Below the pieces are notes generated by a model, which had not been told where the DNA came from, ran no database searches, and was given only the letters and a program-made list of their open reading frames with translations. This document shows positions 9,530 through 18,290 of a DNA stretch of 64,000 nt, piece by piece (the first letter of the stretch is position 1; the number at the start of each line of letters is the position of its first letter). The stretch is from Symbiodinium natans. Taxonomy: Eukaryota > Sar > Dinophyceae > Suessiales > Symbiodiniaceae. The stretch covers positions 332,501 to 396,500 of the forward strand of contig CAJNDS010002190.1 in assembly GCA_905221605.1 (NCBI GenBank). Direction: 5' to 3'. The position numbers and the translations under genes are program-made.

Positions 9530-10120
9530 AAACCCGGGGTGTAAGGCTGGGAACCCTCACGCAAACTCAAACCACATACCCTGAAACTCTAAGCCCTGAA
9601 ACCCTAGAACCCCTAAGCCCCACAACCCTAAAACCTTAAAACGGCAATGGGCCGTGATACTACCCGCGCTGGTAACGAAGTTGTCGGGGTTCCTCAAGTA
9701 CGTCAACCTTGGATCTTAGTTTTTGTGCCCTTGCTGAGCCGAAGACAGCGTTTTATGCTGTATGTTATTCGCTGTTCGGGCATTCTTGGCGCCATCGCTT
9801 TCTTTTCAAGTTCGGCTTGATTAGGGTCTCGGATTTGGGGCTTTCTCCGGTTTCTGGACTGGATTGCTCTTGGTTTAGGCCTCAGGGTTCTGGATAGACG
9901 TTCGATTTGGGCCTGCACAGAGCAGGGTTAGGAAGGAAGGGTTTCGGGTTTAGGGTTTAGGGTTCCGCACCCCCCCCCCCACCATCACCCCTCCGAAGAA
10001 ACCAACCGAAAACCTGAAAACCCTAAACCCCACAAAAGCTGGGCCCTGCGCGCTCCAGCAGTGCGACTTCTCCAAGCTTTGGAAGTCGCGTGCGGGACCC
10101 CGCTCCTGATGGTTTTGCTT
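9530..10120. other. Unassigned DNA with degenerate C-strand units
   Basis: Degenerate CCCTAAA-like units at 9525-9640 and a poly-C tract near 9969. Frames on both strands around 9703-9918 are open for 62-71 codons but have no distinctive features. Confidence 0.4.
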
Positions 10121-10122
10121 TT

Positions 10123-10245
10123 AGGGTTTAGGGTTTAGGGTTTAGGGTTTAGGGTTTAGGGTTTAGGGTTTAGGGTTTAGGGTTTAGGGTTTAGGGTTTA
10201 GGGTTACCCTAAACCCCAAACCCCAAACCCTAAACCTTAAACCTT
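10123..10245. repeat. Head-to-head telomeric junction
   Basis: About twelve perfect TTTAGGG units (10123-10203) run directly into C-strand units (10206-10245) through GGGTTA|CCCTAAA. No bases intervene between the two orientations. Confidence 0.9.
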
Positions 10246-10960
10246 GAGTGGTCCTCGATCGCGAAGGAAAACCCTGACCCCTAGTCCCCAAACACCGAAC
10301 CCTAAACTCTAACTTGTCCTTCCTGGGCCCCTTCAAAATCACCTCAACCCGAATGCCCTAAGACCTGAAAACCCCGGACCCTGACTCCCTAATCGCCTGC
10401 AGCTCAACACCTGAACTAAGTCCTAACTAAACCCGAATAATTGCACGAATCCACAGCAAAAAAAGCTCAACGACAACCCCCCCACGCACTTGCTACGTCA
10501 GCCATACTCCTCCCAAGAGCTCTGTTCGAACTCGTTCGGCCTAATGTTGGACCTGCTTTAATAAGTTACCCCCCCCCCCCTCAACAGTCGCGACCCTGAA
10601 TAAAAAAGACCCCAAACAGTCAGGGGGGGGGGGTTCAGGAGATTGAGTGTTCTGTGATGAGTTGTTGAGTTGTCCACCTCTCAGCAGCTTTTGAGATATC
10701 TTTCAGCCCCTGGCCCGGCCCGAAATCTTTTCATTATAGCGGACCCCCAAAACAAAGGGTCCAGATCCTGAATAGCCTAAAAACTTTTCATAATAGCGGC
10801 CCCCTAGAATATTGCGGGTGCAACATTAAGAAGCTTCGCGTGGTGCTGCTATCAAATCCTAAAACCAGCCCAAACAACCCTAAGGCGCCTTAAAACCATA
10901 AACCCTAAACCCTATACCCCAAACCCTAAGCCCTAAACCTTCTGAACAAGGCGCCAAGGC
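10246..10960. other. Unassigned DNA, weakly telomere-like in places
   Basis: Scattered CCCTAAA-like words, a poly-C run near 10567 and a poly-G run near 10623. The phrase CTTTTCATTATAGCGG recurs in altered form 60 bp later (CTTTTCATAATAGCGG), a small local duplication at 10727-10800. No gene recognised. Confidence 0.4.
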
Positions 10961-11129
10961 ACATCTAGGCTGTTGGGGCCTTTGGTGTTTTTGGGTTTTG
11001 CCATTCCTTTAATTGTGTTTTTGTTGAGGGTTTCTGGGCTTGGGTGGTTTTTCGGAGGCTCACGAGGTTCAACGTATTGCTTCTTAGGTTTTCAAGGTCA
11101 TGGGTGCAAAGAACTTAGGGTTGCTGTGA

Positions 11130-11310
11130 CAACCCTGTTTAGGGTTTTAGGGTTTTAGAGTTTTAGGGTTTTAGGGTTTAGGGTTTTAGGGCTTTAGGGT
11201 TTTAGGGTTTTAGGGTTTAGGGTTTAGGATTCGGGGTTCAGGGTTCAGGGTTCAGGGTTCAGGGTTCAGGGTTCAGGGTTCAGCGTTCAGCGTTCAGGTT
11301 TTAGGGTTTA
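11130..11310 (+). repeat. G-strand array of successive homogenised variants
   Basis: A TTTTAGGG-type run (11140-11215) gives way to a TTCAGGG run of about eight units (11230-11290), each internally uniform, as expected from local tandem amplification of single variants. Confidence 0.85.
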
Positions 11311-11317
11311 GGGATTA

Positions 11318-11399
11318 GCGGCGCGTGCGCCTCGCCGTAGAAGTACGCGTACGGGACCAAGAAGAACCTTTCCGGATGCTTGGCCACTTCACCAAACTC
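11318..11399 (-). CDS. Exon-like coding fragment
   Basis: The minus-strand frame gives an aromatic-rich peptide (EFGEVAKHPERFFLVPYAYF) in GC3-rich codons, preceded by GATGTAGAG. Immediately upstream on the coding strand lies a family-4 element (11405-11515); downstream is the variant telomeric array. No family assigned. Confidence 0.42.
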
Positions 11400-11404
11400 T
11401 ACAT

Positions 11405-11515
11405 CTAGACCCAGGAGTAACCTGGGAATAAAAGGGTACCCTTTTTGGTTTGAAGGGCCTCATAAGGGAACCCAAACCCGTAAAAACAGGCAATAAGGGG
11501 GTCCTAGACACGATG
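11405..11515. mobile_element. Short interspersed element, family 4
   Basis: About 110 bp with short terminal inverted repeats (CTAGACCC ... GGGTCCTAG). The core reads GAGTAACCTGGGAATAAAAG, then a GGGTACCC palindrome and CTTTTTGG, and ends with AAGGGAACCCAAACC. Related copies are at 24047-24155, 45460-45575, 48568-48650 and 20305-20415, with fragments at 1325 and 21540. Confidence 0.65.
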
Positions 11516-11599
11516 GTCCCTTGAAAACCCTTCATACAAGAACCCATCAGCCCGAAAGAAGAGGGTATATACTGAGACCGCAGGTCTCTGATGACTGAT

Positions 11600-11850
11600 G
11601 AAACCCTAAACCCTAAACCCTAAACCCTAAACCCTAAACCCTAAACCCTAAACCCGAAACCCTAAGGAGTCTGCTGTTGAGTTGAGAGGGCATGCGGCAT
11701 CAGGTCCCAAAACCGCCTCGCACCCTAGACCAGGAAACTGAACAAAAGGCGTTGAGGGTTGAAAGTTTAGGGTTTAGGGTTTAGGGTTTAGGGTTTAGGG
11801 TTTAGGGTTTAGGAGGGTCTAGGGTATAGGGTTTAGGGTTTCTTAAGGCA
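11600..11850. repeat. C-strand then G-strand arrays around a coding-like piece
   Basis: CCCTAAA array at 11600-11668 and TTTAGGG array at 11767-11850. Between them the minus strand has an open frame (11669-11762; QFPGLGCEAVLGPDAACPLN), a weak exon candidate. Confidence 0.7.
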
Positions 11851-11905
11851 TGCTGCAGGCAAGCCAATGTATCCCATGCCGTCGAAGACAACCATGCATG
11901 CCATG

Positions 11906-12059
11906 CTTGGAGGTTCATGGTACTTACTAACCACTCACAAAGTACTTATAACTGTACTTGTAACCATATTGTACTTGTAACCATATTGGGGCACTTAACA
12001 GTTCTAAGTGGGCTATAAGTACAGTGATAATTGGATAACAAGTACCGTGAACCTCCAAG
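11906..12059. mobile_element. Inverted-repeat element, family 1 (intact)
   Basis: Ends are CTTGGAGGTTCATGGTAC and the complement of CTTGGAGGTTCACGGTAC. The interior (about 115 bp) is AT-rich with repeated GTACTTGTAACCATATTG. There is no coding capacity, consistent with a MITE. Confidence 0.8.
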
Positions 12060-12351
12060 TGTTGAGCGTCATTGATGTGCGTGCTGTGATTACCATGAGC
12101 TTTCCGTAAGCTGCGAAAGCCCACCCACGCCTGAATTACACAACCAACCAGGCTGTGCTGCTATGAGTAACAAGCTCAAGAACACGGAGTTATATACATC
12201 TCTACGCCCACGCCCACCACCCCTAAACCCAAAACCTTGAACTTCAGCATACCATCCTATGCTGCAAGTAGCAGTCACATGAACCCCGGTATTCCCCCAA
12301 GGAGCTTCACAGGTTTTAGGGTTTGATTCGGGATTAGGGTTGAGGGTTTAG

Positions 12352-12836
12352 GGTCCGCCGACCCTGGCGGCGTGTTGGATGGGAAAAGGAGGTGAAAACC
12401 TCCCTCTTTCCCTCCTTACCCCCCCAAAAAACGCGGGGGGGGGGGGGGGGGGGGGGCGGGGGGGGGGGGGGGCGGAGGGGGGGGGGTAGGGGGGGTACCC
12501 GGGCAGCTTTTCCATGGAGGGCCAGGCCACCCACACCGCATAAACTCACGGACCATAGGCGGTTTCGCACAGGACATAGGGGCCCTTTGGGAATCCCCCC
12601 CCCCCCCCCCCCCCCCCTCCTGGTTGCTGGGCTTGGCCTGTTCAACAATTGATGGGGCTGCCCTGCCCAAGCTGGCTTCAGCTCCTGTTTGGGTCCTGGT
12701 GCTACTCCCCCCCCCCCCAACGTTTCACAGAGGCTCAAGCAAATCAACTTTTGGATCCTTTGAGCTGACGAGCGCGTTTAAACCTTTCAACTATGCTCCA
12801 GCGGGGTCGGCGGCTTGAGCCGGAGGCTCTTAAATT
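12352..12836. mobile_element. G/C-tract element, copy 1
   Basis: Starts GGTCCGCCGACCCTGG and ends GGGGTCGGCGGCTTGAGCC...CTTAAATTT; CCGCCGACCC is present in inverted form at both ends. The first 85 bp, with a GAGGT(GAAA)ACCTC hairpin, are almost identical to 40416-40500. The interior holds long poly-G (12437-12486) and poly-C (12595-12618, 12708-12718) tracts. Frames through these tracts encode poly-Pro/poly-Gly and are not genes. Confidence 0.7.
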
Positions 12837-13079
12837 TAGGGTTTGGGGTTGGGGGTTTGGGTTTTAGGGTTAAGGGTATGGACTTCGCCCTAAGCCCCAA
12901 GCCTTAAACCCTAGCTGGCTCAGGAACGTGCAACCAGGGCATGCAGAGTGTAGAAACCTTCGAGCATTCTACCCCACCCCCACAAAGTCGTGACTAAAGT
13001 AACCCCTCAGCCCTAAAGGAATGTAAACCCTAAACCCTAAACAGGGAGGTTAGGGGGTGTACGGCTGAGGGGGTGCAAT

Positions 13080-13184
13080 TAGGGTCAACCCTATAAACCC
13101 TAAGCCCTGAACCCTAAACCCTAAACCCTAAACCCTAAACCCTAAACCCTAAACCCCACACCCTAAACCCTAAACCATCCTAAA
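13080..13184 (-). repeat. C-strand telomeric array
   Basis: About 13 CCCTAAA units with variants, first of four arrays alternating in orientation (C 13080-13184, G 13310-13405, C 13490-13640, G 13720-13800). Confidence 0.85.
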
Positions 13185-13305
13185 CCCTCAACCCGTTCAT
13201 GCTTTTATGGGCCCCTGGGCTGCCCCGCGCGATGAAGAGGAGTGAGGAAAACAGAACGAGATACGCTTCTCGAACATGATCCTCCCGGGTGGTCTCACAG
13301 TCGGT
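13185..13305 (-). CDS. Exon-like fragment with hydrophobic segment
   Basis: The minus-strand frame from the edge of the G-strand array gives TDCETTREDHVREAYLVLFS, then SLLFIARGSPGAHKSMN, and stops at a TAG supplied by the telomeric repeat. The hydrophobic run could be part of a membrane helix. First of three minus-strand candidates separated by telomeric arrays (others 13404-13492 and 13637-13717). Confidence 0.42.
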
Positions 13306-13309
13306 TTCG

Positions 13310-13405
13310 GGTTTAGGGTTTAGGGTTTTGGGGTTTAGGGTTTAGGATTTAGGGTTTAGGAATTAGGGTTTAGGGTTTAGGGTTTAGGGTTTAGGGTTTA
13401 GGGTG
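13310..13405 (+). repeat. Telomeric array, G-strand
   Basis: About 13 TTTAGGG units with TTTTGGGG, TTTAGGA and ATTAGGG variants. Confidence 0.9.
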
Positions 13406-13492
13406 CTTTTGTTGCTCTAGCAACAGGCTGGACATCGCGACCTGCAAGCCCCCTGCCCAAAGATACCAAGCCCTCTTAAGGGGCACCCGAAA
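13406..13492 (-). CDS. Weak exon candidate
   Basis: The minus strand is open across the piece (RVPLKRAWYLWAGGLQVAMS...LLEQQKH) and contains two acceptor-like sites (GGGCAG|G, CTTGCAG|G). It lies between G (left) and C (right) arrays. Short, so coding status is uncertain. Confidence 0.28.
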
Positions 13493-13640
13493 CCCTAAGC
13501 CCTAAACCCTAAACCCGAAACCCTAAACCCCAAACCCCAAACCCCAAACCCCAAACCCTAAACCCTAAACCCTACTAAACCCTAAACCCTAAACCCTAAA
13601 CCCCAAACCCTAAACCCTAAACCCTAAATCCTAAACCCGG
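13490..13640 (-). repeat. Telomeric array, C-strand
   Basis: About 20 CCCTAAA/CCCCAAA units. On the minus strand it reads GTTTAGG...CTTAGG, i.e. with GT and AG dinucleotides at suitable ends for a spliced intron between 13637-13717 and 13406-13492. Confidence 0.9.
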
Positions 13641-13717
13641 GCTTGGGGCTTGCGGTGCCAGCTCCAGGTCCTGCGAAATGGTGACGTGCAACGACTCAGA
13701 GGTGATGTTGCCTGGTT
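13637..13717 (-). CDS. Exon-like fragment
   Basis: The minus-strand frame after AACCAG|G gives NITSESLHVTISQDLELAPQ, then APSPG, in GC3-rich codons. C-strand array on its left, G-strand on its right (plus-strand view). No family recognised. Confidence 0.4.
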
Positions 13718-13809
13718 TCGGGGTTTCGGGGTTTCGGGGTTTAGGGTTTAGGGTTTAGGGTTTAGGGGTTTAGGGTTTAGGGGTTGTGGGTTTAAGGGCT
13801 TAGGGGGTT

Positions 13810-14370
13810 TTCACACAATACCCCAAAACCCGTGCATCATTCGTTTCACTCACTTCTTACGCTATATTATTCTTGTAGTATCTTTCTAAACCCGTGGATA
13901 AACTGGATGTACAAGCGAAGCAACGGTCCAAAAGATATCGCTAAAAGAACCACGTTGTAGGTGACAGAGAGAACGGAGCTCCTTTATAATATCTTGGGTG
14001 TTCGTCATTAAGATCTCCATCAATAGCAGGAGAGTTCTTATAATTTATATCTATTTTGTGGAGACTTTTGGACGGATGTAATATTAGCCACGTCAGAAAG
14101 AAGAGAGTACGCATATGTTTCCTAAACTTGCACACTCATTTCCTCAAAACTCCCCTTAGAACCTTAATAAAAACAATATTTCTAATATCCTCTTGGGTAT
14201 TGTATAAACAAAATACAAATAATTCCCCAGGGGGACATAGTCCTGCTCTCTTGGTTGCCATCAGTTCACTCATGGTCAGAATGAACTAGCCGAAGAATCT
14301 GATTCACGAGGAGCAAGACAACAGACCCCATTATTTACTTCTTTTCCCGGGCTTACAATATTCTGATTTA
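13810..14370. other. AT-rich island without telomeric repeats
   Basis: About 550 bp markedly more AT-rich than its surroundings. Frames of 64 (minus, 13941-14135) and 77 codons (plus, 14056-14289) are open. The minus frame contains SPAIDGDLNDEHPRYYKGAP, which is protein-like but unassigned. It might be transferred organellar or foreign DNA; no organelle gene was recognised. Confidence 0.45.
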
Positions 14371-14529
14371 GGTTTAGGGTTTTGGGTTTTGGGTTTAGGG
14401 TTTTGGGAGGTTTTGGGTCAAGAGGGGTCGATGAGCCCCTTCTGGGCACCCTGACCATGAGAAACAGCCACTGCAACGGAGATGCATCAAGGCTCCACTT
14501 ACAGGCTCACGGGTGGCTGCTTAGCTCAA

Positions 14530-14700
14530 GGGCTGAGGATTTAGGGTTTAGGGCTTAGGGCTTAGGGCTTAATAGGCCTTTATAAGGCTTGATAGGGGAT
14601 AGGGCTTAGGGCTTAGGGCTTAAGGCTTTATAGGGTTTAGGGCCTTAGGGCTTCGGGCTTCAATAGGGTTTAGGGTTTTAGAGGGTTTAGAGGGCTTACA
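14530..14700 (+). repeat. G-strand array of GCTTAGG-type variants
   Basis: GGGCTTAGGG and GGGTTTTAGAGGG variants, very degenerate. Confidence 0.7.
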
Positions 14701-14973
14701 AACGCAAGCAGGGCCAGCTGACATGTTGCCACCCTGACATCGGGTACTCAATGGCCCTACTTAACACCACCAATGTCAAGTTCAAGTTAGGGTTTAGGGT
14801 TTAGGGTTTAGGGTTTCGGGTTTAGGGTTTAGGGGAGCCCTGAATCCCTGAACCCAAACCTTGAAGCAAGCCTTCACACCCTTTAATCCGTTAATAACAA
14901 GCCCTCCCCGTATAGCTTAAACCCTCAAAACCTCGCCCTAAACCTCTAGAGCCCTGAAACCCGACTTAGGCTA

Positions 14974-15083
14974 CTTGGCGGTTCATGGGAACTTATAAGT
15001 AGGGTTAGAAGTATGGTAACTATGGGCTATAACCTTATGTAGGGTACCTATAACCCTACTTATACGTGCCCATGAACCTCCAA
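14974..15083. mobile_element. Inverted-repeat element, family 1 (short form)
   Basis: Left end CTTGGCGGTTCATGGGAAC and right end complementary to TTGGAGGTTCATGGGCAC. The interior is about 75 bp and includes TTATAAGTAGGGTTAG and its near-complement. It abuts a different inverted-repeat element beginning at 15089. Confidence 0.7.
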
Positions 15084-15088
15084 ATATC

Positions 15089-15226
15089 ATGGGTTCCCCT
15101 ACTACCCCCCTCTATACTACCCCCCTTGGGTTGCCCCCTTGAATAACCTTAGCTAGGCTTAATTATCCCTAAATGGCCTTAACTATCGGGGCGTGTAGTA
15201 TCGAGCAAGGTAGCAGGGGAACCCAC
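15089..15226. mobile_element. Inverted-repeat element, family 5
   Basis: TGGGTTCCCCTACTA at the left end is matched by the complement TGGGTTCCCCTGCTA at the right end (one mismatch in 15). The interior contains CTCTATACTACCCCC and CCTTAGCTAGGCT. A partial copy occurs at about 62038-62083. Confidence 0.7.
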
Positions 15227-15384
15227 GACAGTACTCTCCCAGTGCAGCTCAGGGTGCCCTCAGAGATGATGTAGATATCTACCTCAAAGGCAGATTTAGG
15301 CTTCAAGGCTCGGGGTTTCGCGTTCCGGGCTGGGGGGGGGGGGGGGGGGAGGTTGTTTCTTACGGTTTAGGGTTAGGGTTTTAT

Positions 15385-15450
15385 GGTTGACGGTTTAGGG
15401 TTTAAACCCTACACTTCGAGCCTAAACCCTAAACCCTAAACCCTTTCTGG
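15385..15450. repeat. Palindromic telomeric junction
   Basis: AGGGTTTAAACCCT (15397-15410) is a perfect head-to-head join of single telomeric units, followed by a C-strand block at 15420-15445. Confidence 0.75.
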
Positions 15451-16160
15451 AAGAATGGGGTTCAAGTTCTGCATTCAGGGTTGACCGCTCTGGCTCGGGA
15501 AGGCTGCTTGCTGGTTCTTCGTGAAGGGAAAACTCTAAACTCAAAACCTCCCACATATGAACCCTAAGGCAGGGCTTAGGGCCTAGGGCTTAGGATATAA
15601 ACCTAAGGTTTCGAGTTTAGGGAACCTGCTTTAGAGTAACCTCACTAAAGACCCCCCCCCTCCGCTCTAAGCCACGACTTCCCTAAATGAAGCAAGGAGG
15701 GCGGAACTGCCGAAAACTTGGTGCCCCTTCTTGGGCTTCCTTTCAATGGGGAAGAACCCTAAACCTTAAGCCCTAATTAAACCCAACAGCATGCCGCTCC
15801 GATGTTTCTGGTATGCTCCACTCCCGTTCGCATACTGGACGCTTGTTAGTCCCGCGTTTGGGCTTAGAATTTAGGGTTTAGGGGTTGGTGGGGTCTAGGG
15901 TTTAGGGTTTGGGGCTTAGGGTTTAAGGCTTGGGGTTTAAGGTACAGGGTATGGGTTCTAGCCGAAATCTCAAAGGCCATTAAGGTCACGTCACCGGATT
16001 CACAGAACTGAGTGATCCAACAGCCTGAGTTATTGGACTCTTTGACCTTGCCCAGCTAACCTCTGTAAACACCCAGCCCTAAAGCCCTAAAACCCAAAAA
16101 ATCTAAAACCCCGAAACCCAAAACCCTAAACCCTTAATCACTCCTAAACCCCTACAGACC

Positions 16161-16268
16161 CTAGACTTCATCCGAAGTTGCTGGAATGGTCAGTGCGCAG
16201 AGGACGCCGACCGTGAGCGAGAGGATCACGGTGACCATCGCCAGAAAGTAGGACTCTTCCCTGAGAGG
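16161..16268 (-). CDS. C-terminal exon with transmembrane helix (two-exon gene)
   Basis: Thirty-six codons after CATCAG (16269-16274) end in TAG. The peptide has a short polar lead (PLREESYF) and one strong hydrophobic segment (LAMVTVILSLTVGVLCALTI), then eight residues: a tail-anchored membrane-protein layout. The phase matches the upstream exon 16436-16858 (ACA|GTAATC donor, phase 0), so the two join in frame across a 167-bp GT-AG intron that contains C-strand telomere-like repeats. GC3-rich. No family recognised. Confidence 0.55.
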   Translation of the reverse strand, partial: PLREESYFLAMVTVILSLTVGVLCALTIPATSDEV

Positions 16269-16435
16269 CTGATGCAAGGTTTGGGGCTTATAGGGAGGTG
16301 TAGGGGGCTTAGGGGCATTTAAGGGTGTAGGGGGTTTAGGGGTTTAGGGGTTTGGGGTTTGGGGTTTAGGGGGCTTAGGGGCCTATGGGGTTTAGGGTTT
16401 TAGGAGGGTGCCGAAGATTAGAAACAGTGGATTAC
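16269..16435 (-). other. Candidate 167-bp GT-AG intron with telomere-like core
   Basis: On the minus strand it begins GTAATC and ends GCATCAG. Most of its length is CCCTAAA/CCCCTAAA-type sequence (on the plus strand GGTTTAGGG and GGCTTAGG variants at 16310-16405). Confidence 0.5.
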
Positions 16436-16858
16436 TGTAGGGTCCCTTGCGCGATCCCCACGCCTTCGCTGCTCCCCTTCGCAACGATTCTGGTGCTTCT
16501 GGACTCTGGATACGTGGTGAGCGTCCTGCTCTTCCTGCGTGATCTCTAAGTCCGCTGAGGGAGTTTGACTGGAAGAGTCGCCGATGACAACATCGGTGTT
16601 GTCGACCCCCACACGGCGTTCCAGCCACTCATCACTTCTTTGCACCTGAGGCTGCTGGCTCTGGAGAACCTCATCCACGTGCTCTGCTGGGCTTGTTGCT
16701 TCAGTCCCGAGGGACTGCGAGCAGATGGAATCCGCAGCGGCGTCTTTGCACTTGTCACGCAGTGTAGAGCTCCTCGCTCTGTTGCCGGCTTGCAGCCTCA
16801 CGATGAAGAGAATCATGGGCATGGGCAGCTTCACGTTGCAGCGCCTTTCACTCAACAC
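16436..16858 (-). CDS. Hypothetical tail-anchored protein, upstream exon
   Basis: A 141-codon open frame starts right after TAG (possible acceptor TAG|GTG); the first ATG is at codon 13, so this is probably an internal exon. The peptide is hydrophilic, rich in Gln, Glu, Ser and Asp, with a very basic C-terminal stretch (EQRRRGDRARDPT) directly before the splice to a transmembrane exon. A basic patch next to a C-terminal helix fits a membrane-anchored cytosolic protein. Overlapping frames on both strands exist but are shorter. No telomeric repeats occur inside. Confidence 0.5.
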
Positions 16859-16879
16859 CTACTAGCGATAGAATACTGC

Positions 16880-17170
16880 GGCAATATGTAGGTGGGTTAG
16901 TTTCCAGAAACTACTCAAGAAACCAAGCCTACCCTAGCTGAACCCCCCCCCCGGCTTAGGGTGCCCTACCGACAGAAAACCGTTTTCTGATACAGCGATT
17001 TCACTGTAGGTCAATCAGGACCTTGAAAGTCTTTTTGCAGTTGCTAGGTGGCTTTTTGACAGGCGAGCTGATGGCCAGTGCGAACTCTATACGAAATCCA
17101 CCGGGTGTCCGGCGTGTTTTCCACAAAGATCGGCGTCAAAACGTGCGAAGGATTACGAAGCAAAATGCAA
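16880..17170. other. Unassigned unique DNA
   Basis: No telomeric repeat apart from a poly-C run near 16944. Could be intron or intergenic DNA between minus-strand coding-like pieces. Confidence 0.4.
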
Positions 17171-17259
17171 CCTAGACTACTCTTGGCGCCGTGAAGATGT
17201 CAACACTGCTCCGTTTTGAAAGAGTAGCGCTGGCTGACAAGGCATGTGTTCTAGCCTGA

Positions 17260-17478
17260 TTACGCCAACATTGCACGCAATCTTGAACGCAGCCGACCCA
17301 CAATGTGCCTCTGTCCAGGTTGCAAATGCGAGAACTTGCATCTTGCCCTGCGAGCCGTGTGCCATTCATACATCATCCGGGCTAGCGTGTAAGTGATAAA
17401 CTCTGCAGCGCCGCGTTGGAAAGAGGCCGTCGCCATCGTCTCAAGAGATGTTGCCACCGCGGAAATCTTCCATGTCAA
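17260..17478 (-). CDS. Hypothetical coding fragment
   Basis: A 72-codon minus-strand frame without an ATG at its edge includes AAEFITYTLARMMYEWHTAR and an Arg-rich C terminus. A second minus frame (17177-17365) is open over the same DNA, so the frame is uncertain. It lies in the one long telomere-free genic-looking stretch (16.4-18.2 kb). Confidence 0.35.
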   Translation of the reverse strand: MTWKISAVATSLETMATASFQRGAAEFITYTLARMMYEWHTARRARCKFSHLQPGQRHIVGRLRSRLRAMLA

Positions 17479-17504
17479 CTGAGCACGGCGACTGCTAGGG
17501 CAGC

Positions 17505-17680
17505 CAATTTTTGCACAATATACTTGTTATACGGAATACTTTAATGCAACACTTAAAACATCGAGAATATAGAACGCAATAGAATAGTAAAATATATGTA
17601 ACAATAATACAAAAACAAAATGCAAAAACTGCACTTATGGCTTTACAACCAAGCGACTTAGTACAACATTCTGTTGGGGC
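17505..17680. other. AT-rich insert between coding-like pieces
   Basis: About 175 bp of strongly AT-rich sequence, in contrast to GC-rich flanks; probably intronic or inserted DNA. No inverted repeats found at its ends. Confidence 0.4.
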
Positions 17681-17687
17681 CCGCAAC

Positions 17688-17745
17688 ATCACCCCAAGTC
17701 ACCACCGCGCCGTTGCGGCAGAGGGCCGCCATCGCCCCGTCCATG
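17688..17745 (-). pseudogene. Fragment resembling an RCC1-like VVTWGD repeat
   Basis: The minus strand encodes GMDGAMAALCRNGAVVTWGD. The pattern 'A.L..NG.VVTWGD' matches the short tandem repeats of RCC1-like proteins that are very abundant in dinoflagellates (family knowledge). Only one repeat is present and the frame ends soon after, so it is a remnant or a lone exon. Confidence 0.4.
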
Positions 17746-17812
17746 CCTCGGGGTGGGAGGCGGCCTCAATAGTAGGAGCCGGCAACGCCGACAGCTGAGC
17801 CGCTAACTGCTG

Positions 17813-18189
17813 ATCATGCGGACTTTGCCCATGATCTTTGGGTCCTTGAGTCGGCCGTGGGCAAGGACCTCCCTATACAAATTGCCACAATGCGGCGCGC
17901 GGTCCCCAGCTCCTTGTGCATGGGATCAGTGGGCCCTCCCGTGCCTGAGCCGATGTAGCCCATCCGGAACCAGAAAGCACGCGCTTCCTCGTCCCGTGGG
18001 ACCTCGCAGAAGTGGAACGCGCCGGTGATCAAAACCGGGTTCAACGGCATGGTCCACGAAGACCTCCGAGATACCATCGTATGGGTCTATCCCAGCATCG
18101 CTCTTCTGCCCGGGCAAGCAAGACTTGCCGCTCCAAGGTGCGAAAGAGGAGGGGGATTCTGGCATAAGCATGTGACCGCGAGCCTGCAT
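17813..18189 (-). pseudogene. Frameshifted coding remnant, unknown family
   Basis: Three minus-strand frames each carry a protein-like part in sequence: 18189 to about 18040 (with SDAGIDPYDGISEVFVDHAV), about 18040-17915 (VPRDEEARAFWFRMGYIGSG), and about 17912-17813 (NLYREVLAHGRLKDPKIMGK, then stop TAG). Two frame changes are needed to read through, so this is a decayed gene or one with short errors or introns. All parts have GC-rich third positions. No family recognised. Confidence 0.42.
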
Positions 18190-18290
18190 TTCTGAGTAGG
18201 CATCTTCTAGGGTTTCTAGGGTTTAGTCCGGGTTTTATAAGGGTTTGGAGTTTTCAAGGCTTAGGGCAGGTTTGAGGGTTCGGGGTCCGG

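Noticed and set aside
12334-12747. Pro/Gly-rich frames of up to 137 codons
   Set aside because: They translate poly-G and poly-C tracts inside a repetitive element.
13941-14289. Organellar gene in the AT-rich island
   Set aside because: The frames do not match any mitochondrial or plastid protein I can recognise; kept only as a composition anomaly.
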